This document shows positions 21,956 to 34,400 of a DNA stretch of 64,000 nt, in pieces. The position numbers and the translations under genes are program-made. The notes beneath the pieces were generated by a model. That model had not been told where the DNA came from, made no database searches, and saw only the letters and a program-made list of their open reading frames with translations. The DNA lies in contig OZ316897.1 of NCBI GenBank assembly GCA_973895155.1, positions 14,012,001 through 14,076,000 of the forward strand, written 5' to 3'. Source of the DNA: Marsupella aquatica (Eukaryota > Marchantiophyta). The first letter of the stretch is position 1. Every line of letters starts with the position of its first letter.

Positions 21956-24900
21956 AACCCAACCTAGTCAACATTACTAACCTGCCCTCCAAACTAATTT
22001 TATTATGTGTTTTCCTGATTCTGTATGTGGGTTCGTTTAACCAGACTAGATCAACCTGAGATGACAATTGGTATAGGGACATGTGGAGGTTCATAATTCT
22101 CATGGATAGTAGCTGACATGCATTCCGGTGAGTGTCAATTGGGGGAACCTGGTCCAGGGTGAATTATGGGTGAAGGGGGAGATGGGGGAATCTGGTCCAG
22201 GGTGAAGTATGGTTGAAGGGGGGTTAGCACAAGAAAATTGTGACTCTCCATGTGTTGGTGAACCAATCACGTGCCCTAGTGGGTTACTATAGTTGAGTTA
22301 ATTAATCCAATGCATATACAAGTAGGGGGCAACCTGATACTTAAATTAGTTTTGGGGTCAGGTTGGTAAATTCAACCAGTTTGGGTAGTGAGGATAGTCA
22401 AAAACAGTATAAGTGCCAATCCATAAGAAGAAGCTCATAGCAAGGTTTGATCCCAACACCTTAATATGGCTCACATTGAGCTGTCATATTACCATGGCAA
22501 CACATCTCTAAGCGCGGGTACATTGACGAACAACTATTAATGTGTTTTACCTTGTCAACAGTCCTATGCCCAATAACAAATGTTTTTCCAACTAAAAACT
22601 TAAATATTTAACCTTGGATTTTCTGTGTGGTCATGGCTGGGACCAGGGTACTGGCCAGGTGACTCATATGTGGAAGTAAACAAGTAAACTCAAATTGACA
22701 GCTCTTACCTCATGTGGTGGGTGATCTTTCAGTTATTGTATTTCACTGGTCAGGTAAGAATGACATTTTAGAAGACAAACAAACAAACTACTGTAGTTGA
22801 CAGGACAGCAAGAAGAGAAACACTCAGCTACACATGTTCAAGTCCAGATTATTTTATAATCAAGCCAGATTGGTACCAGTATGGAACTAAAAGGCAGAAG
22901 GAGTTCAGATGGATATCAATCTTGTTACAGAGCCGGTCTGACTGGTCTTGCACTGGTTAGGCCACCAAAATCTCCTTTCATGTCAATTTCAAGCACATCC
23001 ACAGTTGTACAGGTCAGGGTTGGCTAGATGGTAATCAAGAACCAAATTGCATTCCATTTCTATGATGTACTTGTCTGGGGGAGGGGGGGTCACTATATGG
23101 AAGGCCATACATCACGTGCGACGGTTTGGGTCATTTATGACCCCCCTACGTCACTTTCAATAAAGTTGTACGACACCAATCACGTGATAACATGTATGTA
23201 TTTGCAATTAAACAACTCTATATTTCCATTGAAGATTTAATAATTAAGTCTTCCACCAAAACCATTTAAATGACCCTATACTTTGTCGTATATGATATAC
23301 CACTTCCATGGAAGTGAGCCCCCCAAGGTACTTGTGACACTTATTCTTAGAAAGGCATGCAGGGATGAGGTTCATGAGCATTTTGAGTGATTGCATTTTG
23401 GACTAACAGTTGGAAGTATTTCTATAACTCTCGTCCAAAGGAGAAAGGAAGAAGATTCTTAACAAGTAAAGAAAGAGGCATGTTTATTGACAGAAATGTG
23501 TCCAACTCTTGGAAAAGGCTTGTCCAAAAACTGGTGTGTCTTTTCCTTGAATCTGCCAAATGAGTCTCACACTCATTTGTTCTCCTCAACATAAAAAAAT
23601 GTGGATTCTCTGCACGGTCTGCAGCCTACTCCAAGCAGCACCCTGATATAATTCAACAGTTTTGGGCAACCCTATACCAATTCAGTTTACTTCTATTAAA
23701 AGGCACTGGGATCCAGTAGGAGAGTATGGGTAATTTTGCTTAGTGAAGCATGATGGTGAAATTATTTTAGCGAGGTTCAAAATCCCATCTAGCCCTATCT
23801 GGGGTTATCAGAAATGGTCTTCTCCCACCTTACATATGTAGGAAGATCTGAAGCTTAATCATAATCTTTAATACATTTTTCTTGAGAAAGGTGGATCAAG
23901 GGGGGTTGTAAGATGCGAGCAAACAGGATTTTTTTTCCAGCAAGGAAGAGTATTGCTAGCAAGGCAAATCAAACTCTGAGCAAGTCACATCAGTCCTAAT
24001 CAGTGTGAATATATGGAAGGTCTTGGGCACCCCTTTACCAATAAGGTTTCTAGCCTCCAAAGTTGGATTCCTAGTGCATTTGTAGAACTTCAGATGGTGA
24101 GGAGCCCAGAAATTAGGTTATGGAAAAAGGACACAAATATGAAGGTTGTTTGAAACCAGGTTTTGGCTAGTGAGGACTACCCTTGCTAGCGAAGTGATAG
24201 ATATTTAGAGTTTTTCTCTAATATGAGGAAAGAGGACAAAAGTATGGTTTTGCGAAGAATTGTTTTCCTGGCAACAGGAAAATATTTCTGTTATGACACT
24301 GATACCCATCACACTTGTAGTATTCTTAATGCATTTTACTGTAGTTATAAAACATTCTGGGCAATCTGCATGAAAGTGACCTGACACTTGTAGGTATCAA
24401 CTTCTCTTTTCAGGCTTGCCATAAGTGATGTATTGAGGGAAAAGCATTGTTGCTTTTTTTTGTTTGAGCGACTTTCAAGATGTCAGAATCGGGGAAAGTT
24501 CCTTATAAACAAGGGTTCTAAACAATCACAGGAGTGCAAAATGTACAAAATTACCTTTGTATGTGAATCACCCAGAACTGAGTTTATAGTCCCAGTAGTT
24601 GTACTCATAAATCTGCTTTTGGAAAAATGAGTACTTGAGGAGGAGAAAGAATGAGGAAGAACAAGAAGAAACCCAAACATTTTGAATTTTCTGAGATTTG
24701 TTGCCCTGCCCTCGTTTTAAGGTATAGTTATTATTTGGTCACTAGGTTTATTTCACGTGCTTGAATGCCACCGTATAAACCGACAAGTTGGTTTGTTTCT
24801 CATCGAATTAACAGCTCAGATTGCATTTATTTACCCTCTGTGGATGGCCTGGATTGTTTATATACCCCTAGATATTTCCTCGTCCCACACATACGTACCC

Positions 24901-25958
24901 CGTGCATGTATTCTTTGATGTGCAGGAGTACATACGAAGATACCTACAGTAGAAGGAGGGGGAATACTAAAGGGGGGCAGGAAGTATGTACAAAGTCAAG
25001 GACACAATCCGGGCTGTCCATACTGGATGCAGGGAGGCTGTCTGGGCCACTGATTTTAAAAAACCTAACCTGGTTTAGTCTTAGTTAAGAGAATGGCATT
25101 CTGACAAATAGAATAACAACAGTGGCAAAGTGGTAATTTTTGCATGGAAACAATGGCAAGGTAACGAATCTCGGTTTGAAGTTTACATTTTAGGAAAGAA
25201 ATAAATCGAGACAAAAAAGAGTAGAAGTAGGAAGAGCCAAAGGAAACTGAACTTTAAACTTGGATGGGATTGTTATTCCTTTTGATTTGCTCAGATAGGA
25301 TTTCTAAGCTTGTATGGGATCGATAGAACATGCATTTACCTAGAGTAGGATGATGATTGTAGACGTAGAGTGAAACATCGTCATTTTCTTACCAATAACA
25401 TTTTGGGTCACATCCAAATTCAATTGTCTAAGCTTATGACTCTTCAATCCCATGGCAAAAAAATTCAAATAAGAAGAAGTTTTTACTTTCACAAAAGGCA
25501 GGGGAAGCTCAAATGGACATGGGAAACCCTGACGAAAACAAAGTAAACATCTGCAGATATTTGCATAACATGGTTTATACTTATGTTACAAAGACTGCTG
25601 CATTTGACCAAAATGATTCCTCCAGTAATTTGTCCATGCAGCACCCTTCTTTCTCATTCAACTTATGGAGTTGTGTTCTATTGGTTATCATGGTTACAGT
25701 ACCTGTAACCTCGTATGCTTCCAGAGAATGACACTGTAATGTTCTGGGATTCCAATGGCACTATAAAATTTTCTGTGTCTAGCCTAGTAACAGTGTAGTG
25801 TCAAATGCCACTATCAAAAATGCTATCCCAGTAAGAGTGTCCAGTAGTGTCGCACATTGTGTTCATGTTCATCTGAGCTTCCTTTTTCATAGGAACACCA
25901 AGAGTATAGTATCCAAAAATTTATCTTCATCTGAGCTTCCATTGCAAAGAAACACTAA
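21956..25958. other. Non-coding region
   Basis: No gene recognised. A two-copy tandem duplication lies at about 22141-22225, sharing tctggtccagggtgaa and gaaggggg. The rest is AT-rich single-copy-looking sequence. Confidence 0.45.
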
Positions 25959-26155
25959 ACCACACCTGTCCGTATAAAAGGGCCCCATTTCTTGCCCTAT
26001 TGCTCATTCTTACCCCTTGGTGAACAATCTACTGACAGTAAAAAGTGGAGCCCAAGTCCCTCTTCTACACAAATCCTTTCCCAGTGAAATTGAAAGTGTG
26101 CATTGTATAATGAGAGCTATGGGTAACCTGTAGCTCTTATACAGGTAGTTGTGGT
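25959..26155. mobile_element. MITE-like element copy 1 (ACCACA...TGTGGT)
   Basis: Ends in short inverted repeats ACCACA and TGTGGT with TAA on both outer sides. The interior matches, in inverted orientation, the element at 36803-36973: both contain 'tataaaag', 'cttgcc', and a block with gtataatgaga and tatgggtaacct. Small size, inverted ends and no coding capacity suit a non-autonomous DNA transposon. Confidence 0.55.
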
Positions 26156-26159
26156 TAAG

Positions 26160-27062
26160 AGTTTATTGTCAAACATTTGTGTCTATCTTAGCTTCCACTT
26201 CAATTGAAACATTGTCAGTGCAGGGTCAAACATTTATGCTCATCCTAGCTTTCACTTTCATATACACATTAACAATGTAGTGTCAAGCATTTGTGTTCAT
26301 CCAAGATTCCACTTCCATAGAAACATTTTGGTCTTCATCCCCAACCACTCTCATAGAAAGTGTCAAGCATTCGTGTTCATCCAAGTTTCCACTTCCATAG
26401 AAACAATTTGGTCTTCATCCCCAACCTTTTTCATAGAAACATTAGCAATGTAGTGTCAAGCATTTGTGTTCATCCAAGCTTTCACTTCCATAGAAAGATT
26501 TTGGTCTTCATCCCCAACCACTTTCATAGAATTATTAAGAACGTAATGTCAAGCATTTGTGTTCATCCAAGCTTATGACCCCAGCTTCTGGGCTATTGTC
26601 AAACATGTGTGTTCATTGGAGCTTCCATTTCCATAGAAACATTTTGGTATTCATCCCCAGCTTATGACTCCAGCTTAAGGGACTACTGTCAAACATTTGT
26701 GTTCATCCAAGCTTCCACTTCCCTAGAAACATTTTGATATTCATCCCCAACTTATGGCCTCAGCTTCTGGACTATTGCAAAATATTTGTGTTCATCCTAG
26801 CTCCCACTTCCATGGAAACATGTTGGTATCCATCCCCAACTTATGACTCCACGTTGTGGACTATTGTCCAACATTTGTATTATATTTGTGTTCATCCTAG
26901 CTTCCACTTCCATAGAAACATTTGCTATCCCATCCCCAACTTATCACTCCAGCTTCTTGCGTATTGTCAAACATGTGTGTTCATTCGAGCTTCCATTTCC
27001 ATAGAAACATTTCGGTCATCTCCAACTTTTCACTCCAGCTTCTGGACTACCGTCTTCCCCTG
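26160..27062. repeat. Degenerate minisatellite array
   Basis: About ten imperfect copies of a unit around 80-110 bases long, built from 'gtcaaacatttgtgttcatc', 'agcttccacttccatag', 'aaacattttggt' and 'cttatgactccagcttctgg'. Another copy lies at 27395-27485, just upstream of the small gene. The reading frames across it come from the repeat and are not genes. Confidence 0.8.
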
Positions 27063-27372
27063 AACACAATGCCCGGGTGTTGTGTTTGAGAATGAATTTT
27101 TTTCAGGTGTCCATAAGAAAAAATATTTTTTCTTCAAACACAACGTCATGGGCGTTGTGTTCGAATGTTGGAGCTGTGTTTGAGTTGGACACTCTGTTCA
27201 AGATTTGACACTAAACTATTCTACATTGAACACAAATAGCAAAAAATTCAAAAAGCACATGCCAGTCAATATTCAAACACAACTTAGTGTAAAGATCAAA
27301 AATGAAAACACATAATCAAAACTCGAATACAACACACCCTGGTGCACTATTCTAATAGAGCGCCCCATGACC
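27061..27372. repeat. Dispersed repeat with gttgtgtttgaat motifs, copy 1
   Basis: Contains several forms of 'ttgtgtttgaat' and its complement, plus ctattctaatagagcgcccc. Similar combinations recur at about 39,790-39,970 and 40,600-40,820, where catggcccactatcctaat is found. Element type unknown. Confidence 0.45.
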
Positions 27373-27608
27373 CACTATTTGAATGAGTTTGGGAAAGGGT
27401 AGTGTCAAACATGTGTGTTCATTCGAGCTTCCATTTTATATAGGAAGGTTTTGGTATTCATCCCCAGCTTATGACTCCAGCTTATTGACTCGTGTGGCCT
27501 GTTCAGTCTCGAGGTTTAGTCGAGATTTTCACATGTTTCGTGTCTCTCCTGTTGAAGTCTCCATTCAAGCTCTCGCGTCCTCTCGTCTGGACTCCTCTCT
27601 GGGGTTTA

Positions 27609-27752
27609 GTCTCAGGGTTTAGTGAAGCGCAGATTTCCCACTTTGTTGTCTGTGGGCGAGCTCTACATTCTGTGCAATTAGTCTCAGGGTTTAGTGGAGC
27701 GCAGATTTCCCACTTTGTTGTCTGTGGGCGAGCTCTACATTCTGTGCAATTA
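27609..27752. repeat. 72-bp perfect-length tandem duplication upstream of a gene
   Basis: Two adjacent 72-base units, starting gtctcagggtttagtg, differ at one position. They lie 130-270 bases upstream of the ATG of the small gene at 27882, in its likely promoter or 5' UTR. Confidence 0.9.
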
Positions 27753-27881
27753 AACATCTCCTGAATTCTCTCGCGCCTTTGCGTCTGCTCGTCTCTCTTC
27801 GCTCGTTTTCTTTTCGCTCGTCTTCTTTTCTCTCGTCTCTCCACTCTCCTTCTTTCTTCGTCGTCCTCTGCGTCAGCCGCG

Positions 27882-28340
27882 ATGGTCATGGCGGAGCAGC
27901 AGCAGAAAGAGCAAGAATTGGGGCAGAAGGCAAAATTCCCACCATTGTTGCAGCAGCAGAGTGCCAATGCCAATGCGCCCCCGAGGAGACCCAGCCCGGA
28001 GGAGATGATCGAGTACTACCGCCGGAAGGGGCTCGACAAGCAGGCGGCCACGGAAAAGGTGATAGACGATTTGCAGAAGGCGCTCAGCATTGCGGTTGGG
28101 CGGTATCCGAGGAAAGCGCAGGAGGTGGAGAAGTCGGTGCGCTCTGTCTCCGGCACTCTCGACTCGTTGACGACCCGGCTGAGCGCCGTGGAGGCGAAGG
28201 TGGACGAGAAACCAGACTTGGGCGGCGTGTTCGTGGCTGGCGTGGCCGCCGGGGGGTTCTTGCAAGCCGTGCCGCACGTTTGGAAAGCAATTTCTCAAGT
28301 GAGCCGGAGTATAAAGGACACCATTTCGCCGAAGGAGTGA
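27882..28340 (+). CDS. Small conserved-looking plant protein of unknown function
   Basis: A 152-residue intronless frame from ATG (27882; a second in-frame Met is the third codon) to TGA. I do not recognise the family. The N-terminal ~40 residues are Gln-, Ala- and Pro-rich. A charged helix follows (SPEEMIEYYRRKGLDKQAA), then a helical, possibly coiled-coil, part around residues 60-110. A short hydrophobic Gly/Ala segment (GGVFVAGVAAGGFLQAVP) comes near residue 115, and the end is basic. The hydrophobic stretch is short for a membrane span but could associate with a membrane. Codon use is GC-rich compared with the surrounding AT-rich DNA, which supports real coding. It is preceded by a CT-rich leader and a 72-bp tandem duplication. 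Confidence 0.7.
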   Translation: MVMAEQQQKEQELGQKAKFPPLLQQQSANANAPPRRPSPEEMIEYYRRKGLDKQAATEKVIDDLQKALSIAVGRYPRKAQEVEKSVRSVSGTLDSLTTRLSAVEAKVDEKPDLGGVFVAGVAAGGFLQAVPHVWKAISQVSRSIKDTISPKE

Positions 28341-31300
28341 CAATCTGCTGAGGAAGGAATTCTTGTTTGGGCGTGCATTTTTCTCGTAAACCTGAGGTGA
28401 GATTTCTTTATTTGCAATGAGGAGTTCGTGAACTCTCGAGTGTCAATTTTGTGGAAGGATTGGCCGAGGAACAGGCGGAGATTTTTTATTTTCTTCTCAT
28501 GTTGTAGATTCACATACAAGAGGAGTCACCATCCTCTGCCCAGCATTTTACTTCCTCTGCGTAGCTACGGGGCTGAAATAAATTTTTCTAGCTACACACT
28601 CCAACCAGGTAGCTTGGGCAGAAAAATTTCGTTTCATCATATAGATGTGGAAGAATCCTGTAAAAATCAGGATTATACTTCACACGTGGTAGGAATGTAG
28701 TTTTGGTAGGAAGGAACGATGTTTAGGAGACCAGAGAGTCAGTAAGGTTCAGTGCGTGTATTTAGCTTGAGGCTGACTAGATAGCAGGGATGTAAGTGAG
28801 ATACAAAATCGAGCAACAGAAATCCTGGTCTACAACTGTTCCATGAGTGCTCCTGATGGTTCGAGTCGAACAAGGGTCAGGAATTGGTGGCCCGAATTTC
28901 AACTACCATGTAGAAATGAGGACTGAACGACTCTTAATCGTAATGGGGGTTTTATGAACAGTGATTCTAGATAGAAATCATAAGATCTCCGAAACGCGAC
29001 CTAGGTCCGAAAACTCCCTGCGGGGCTGTGCAACGAAGAACCATTTCATCCATGTTGATAGCAACGCCTTTGTTCACGAGGTGGCATGAAAGTGCCACGA
29101 TCAGTCACTACATAATTTTGATCTCGTTGTTTTCCTTGCAGTCAAAATGGAACCATGTGGTAGCCAATGGAGTTCTTTAATGCTCGTTACCCTACGGAAG
29201 GCAGTGAATATTCTGATGGTTGTCGCTCATTGCAGCCTGTCATTGCTTTTCGTTGGATCACGTTGTGTATGTTTGGAAGGCTTTCTCGCTTTACGGCTCC
29301 TAAGCTTGCAGGTGGAGGGTCGAAAGATAATGAGTCAGGAGGCTCGTTAGGGTTTAGGATTTGCAGGGTCCAGGACCAATCTGGACCAATCTCACTGAGT
29401 CTATCTTGAAAATATAGTCCAATACTAACCGAAATGCAAGGAACTAATTGATTGTGGTACATGTGATTACAAGGGCACCTTCCAGTTGCAGTAGCATTAA
29501 CAAGGGCAAGCCCCAAGTCTGGGGAGTGTGATTTGCATGCATTGATGTTTTGTCAGCTATCTAAAGCTTGGATAGCTAATCAGGAGTGTTGTTCGTGAGT
29601 TTCCACAGTTCCAGTTGCCGTGAGTTCGTACCAAGCAATTGTGGTATTATAGTAATCTATTGTCAGCAAGATCCTGCTTGTCTGTTTTAGTTATAGCATG
29701 GTTTCCCTTTTTTGTGATGCTGTGGGAATGCACTAGAGTGGAGCAAACTCGAGACTCAAAGCTGCCTGGAACCAAGTGGCGGTGTTTTCCTATCAACCTT
29801 GATTTGTGGTATCGATCATAGGCGTCGTTACAATGTAGCTACCACTGACGGTACTTCCAAATCTTCCATCTACATAGGTGAATCTGAAATGAATGCATGT
29901 ACAAAAACTATACACATCTTCCAAAAATATACATCCATTCTGATTGCCTACTCGGGTAACCACTTTGAAGTAACTCATGTCGTGCTATTTCCGAGTTGTG
30001 TTAGATCGCCATTTGTCATGGTTATGAGTTGCATCACTTTATCCCTTTTACTGCTAATGGAGATCTTATTGTGACGGGAAACTCCTATGCCGGCCTCTGG
30101 CACAGCAAAACTGAGGACTGTTCAGAAGCTCAATTTTCGGGTAAATTCTTAGGACCGCTACTAGACTACTCGTGACCACATGCAAAAGCCGGGAGAACCA
30201 GATGAAGCGTGCCGACGAATTCAATTTTCGGGTAAGTTCTTAGAACCGCTACTAGACTGTTCCTCTGCCAACACTCAACAGCAGACTAAGCATGCAACAT
30301 TTACACTGAACTCCAGCGATTGTACAAGGCTGTCTAGTACAAGTGACCTGAAAGTTCCATCTTCAAGCAGCAAAAACAGTAAAAATCGATTGTAATCACA
30401 GGGCATCGACAGTGGTGATCGGTGTCTATATAACGCGAGTTACAGAATGATCACAAGAGTCAGTTCAGTTCTCACACCAGTTACCAAATGAGGGCAAATT
30501 GATGAAACTAGTATAAATCCTAGAAGATGAAATAACGTTTATATGACGGTTGATAATAAAATTGAGCCAGACAAATAAAATGGCTCTTTCCAATTCCTAT
30601 ATTAACCCCTGCAGGGTTTTGCTGTGGTGCGATACTTTTCCGTTACCCCAAGTGGACTTTCTATACAGGTCTTCTTTATATGAATCATCAAGGCCCATGA
30701 GAAACGCAGTGTTACCATCATTTACTCTTTATTAACCGCCCAAGTAACGTTTTCATATCACAGGCGGTCCAATATAATTTACTTCCTGTAATAGGGTACA
30801 TTTTACGCATCATACCCGCCTATGTATTGACGCTGAAGCTGATAACTTTTCTTCGACGGGGCGGATAGGTGAACAAGTTTCAATTCCGTTCCCGATATGC
30901 AAACTAATCTCCCAAGGAAGATGTGTCCACTTGCAAGACCACTGATGAGAGTGCTGCAGGTATTTCTCAAACTATCATTGTTGTCACATACAAGGTTTCG
31001 AGACTGTCAGCGTGGACTTCAGAAAATTTTGGGGGTGACAAACAACATATGAATGTCATGTGATACCTGAAAAGAAAGAAAAAAAAACCATGATTTAGCC
31101 GCTTTAAACAAATCTCCTACTCGTCTCTTCCATTACTATCCAAGCGAAATGGAATGAGTTTCCCGCGTGGTAAAGGACAAGCCTGGAGTGCTCACTCGAA
31201 ATTTGGAGTCAAAACTCTAATGATCAAAGGTCGGATTGTCCATGCATAAGACTACGTGATCGCCTTCAACAGAGCTCCAATCTCAAGAGTCTATACCCAA

Positions 31301-31455
31301 CTCATCTGTGGGCGGCTGTAGTCGCCAAGATGTTCCTGGGTCTGCTGAAGCGTTTCTAATAGATGGAGCTAACGGTAATCTGACGCCAGTCAGAACTCGA
31401 ACACGATTCCCTCTTCAAAAAAGCCGCCTCCAATGTGGTAAATCTAATGAAGTAC
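28341..31455. other. Region between the small gene and the ALS-subunit gene
   Basis: Includes the 3' UTR of the small gene and otherwise non-coding DNA. A ~38-base segment (tcaattttcgggtaa ... ctagact) is present twice, at 30130-30168 and 30221-30258. Frames of 60-110 codons occur on both strands but none shows a domain or splice-consistent partner. Confidence 0.45.
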
Positions 31456-34400
31456 TCAGCACAAAGAGGACCTCAAGGGTAAAGTTGTTTGTAAGAACTT
31501 GGTGTTCACACCTGAATCCCTTACGACAGCAACGCGGCCAGTTCGTGCCACCTGCAAGGAAATTACCGTTTGCTTAGAGAGAAGAAAATGCAAGAGCCTG
31601 ACAATTTCCTGCCATTCTAAATTCGTCGATCTCCTCTGCATCGAGATGAAATCATTGCAGCTTTTGACTGGCACCTAGATTACTTGTGAAAATAATTTAG
31701 TAACGTTCTTGGCATATTATCCACCATACGTATGCGTACCTCCAGTATACCATAAGGCTCAAGCAGCCGTTGCAAAGCAGCCATTTTCTCCAAAACTCCA
31801 GTAACCTGCCAAATTCATGGATTATTTGGTAAGAGCTCTTCAAGATGTGCATTTTATGAACGAGGATTTGGATTGTGATACTCACCTTCTAAACTTGCAA
31901 TAACGACACGGAAAAGTATCAATATAGCTCTGTACAGACGTCAGGCTATAGAACCACAAACAGTCAAGTACCTCAAGGGTGATAGTGTGATTCGAAACAT
32001 CGATAACCTTCGCACGAAAAATACTCGCAATGTCTAAAAGATTTCTCCTCACATTTGCCTTTGCTTCAACTTTAATGAGCATAAGCTCCCTGTCAGCATA
32101 CGGCAGTGCCGTGATATCTTGGACCTGCAAAACTCTTTGAAACTGCTTGAGAACATATAAAACTCACGCCTGTAGAACGCTTTGAAACTACTGGACGACT
32201 TGTTAAAACTCATGTTTCCAGCATTTTCTAATCCCTTAAAATGGTTTGGTTTCATGGAGGGTTTAAATCACTCCCTGGTGAAACACATCCATGTCTTCAA
32301 TCTTGCGTATTTTCCAAGAATCTTCCATGGGACAACAGACCAACAGTTCCAGCTCCATTCCGGACGATAGAATACCCAAAAATAAATCTTACGGTATAGT
32401 TTTGTGTGGAATCCTTTCTTTAGAGACGTTTTCCAAACAAACTGCAAAATGTGATTCATATTTCACTTTCCAGAGTAGTTTCTAAGATTTGTTTCTTGAT
32501 CTTCTAATGAGTTCCTCGTTTCTCTCGTACTAACGATCTGCTAATTAAGATCCGACGGTGTTGTAGAATATAAACACAAAATTTATGCTACAATTTCTAT
32601 TAGATTATCTACTACCCATTATTGTCGCTAAAGTAAGTCCGATATCCAATTTGAGGTGGAACCATAGGTACCAGAGGAAGAATGTAACTCCGCTCTTCTA
32701 CATGCAGCGATATGCTTTTTTCTATCTACGTCGTGATTGATCATTTACTCCCCACTTTGTATTCCCATCAACTTCATTCTATCTTCACATGGCAAAATTG
32801 TGTGCTAAAAGTTTAAGCAATAGAGTTATAATCAATTGATGCAACGTTTCTCAGATTCTTACAGTTATGAAATGGGCCTGAAACGAATAATAAACTGAAG
32901 GTATACATCATGACTGCCAGACCTGAATGATATCAATAAGCTTCAAGAGCTGTCGCAGCAGCTTATTTATAGACTCGTCAGAGCCTGGGACCACCATGGT
33001 CATGCGAGATATTCCTTCTTCCTCTGCAGGCCCAACAGCCAAGCTCTGCACTCAGAGGTGAAGAACTGTAAGATTAAGGTACGCTGTGATGAGTACCACA
33101 TATTTGCCAGCACGAATCTGGAAACCCATGTAGGTCTTGTCCAACAAGGGAATAGCAACATATTTAGCAATCATTGTCAACTCCGACTGACAGCATCACA
33201 CCCACCTCGGAATTCTCTTTACAGGGGAAAATCAACATGGTAGGTTCATACCTGAATGTTATAGCCACGTCGGGCAAAAACACCAGTCACCCGATTGAGA
33301 ACTCCAGGAGAGTCATTCACCAGCATACACAGTGTATGTGACTTGAAACCGGTTGCCTGTCATACGCCAGATCCATCACAAAACATAACAACTCATTCTA
33401 AAAATGAATATCATGTACATTAAATTGAACTTAAAGTCATCCCCATATTACATAGCCGTATACAACAGAGACCTTGTACTCTCAGGAAGTAAGTCTTAGA
33501 GATTACATCTTCAGCATCCACATCTCCCCAATGAGCATCCAGGACCTGATGATACCAAACTCCATCGTCATCTGCATCAACTGCATACACATCACCCTGC
33601 ATAAAGCAGAGAGTTACATGAGTTTTCTCCTGAATACAGTCCTTAATCTTTAGTACAACTTGAGTTTTTAAGTAACCTTCAGACCAAATTCTTAGGAAAC
33701 TGTCCGAGGATCGACAGACAATGACATCAAATTGCAATTGCTGGGAGATTTGTTCATCAATGCACGTGAATGGAAAGACGTTAGTAAACATCCTGAAGGA
33801 TATATATAAAGTCCGAGGTCCAATACCGTCTTGAAATTCACGTCAATCCGACAACAATCGACGAGCAGACAAGACATAGCAACACAATGACGAGCAGACA
33901 AGGCATAACAATCCATCCAGAATTGTCAAGTACCACAGCTTGTAGTCACAGTGGCCCTACAAGCTCTAGTATGTTGAAACATGCGACGAACAGACATGCT
34001 CGCTCAAGTCATACTCACACTGGGGCCTGATGGCGACAGGGCAGTGATGTGACCTCCGGTCTCTTGTAGTTGACTTTCTTGTAGTTCATAGTCTAGTTCT
34101 GGACCTTCCTGTGGTGTTGCCACAAAATGCTCCACCGACTTTTCTCTCTTCAAAGCTATCTGTTGAAAGAAGGGATGGGCGGAGGCCAATCAAGAACAAC
34201 AGCAGTTTCACATGATGGACTTAATGGTATCAGGGATAACGAGGAAAACAAGTTCAAACTCGCTAAAAAGCAAATCGCATGCATCATCAACCTGGAAACA
34301 TTTTGGGTGGAATTTCCCACACGATAATAGTCTCTGAGGGTTGAAGAAACTTCAGCTGAGATCGATACGCAACAGAAAAAGATGAGGAAACACATCCCCT

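Noticed and set aside
26360-27063. Plus-strand frames repeating VHPSFHFHRN-like text
   Set aside because: Produced by the minisatellite unit; the frame drifts between units and nothing supports translation.
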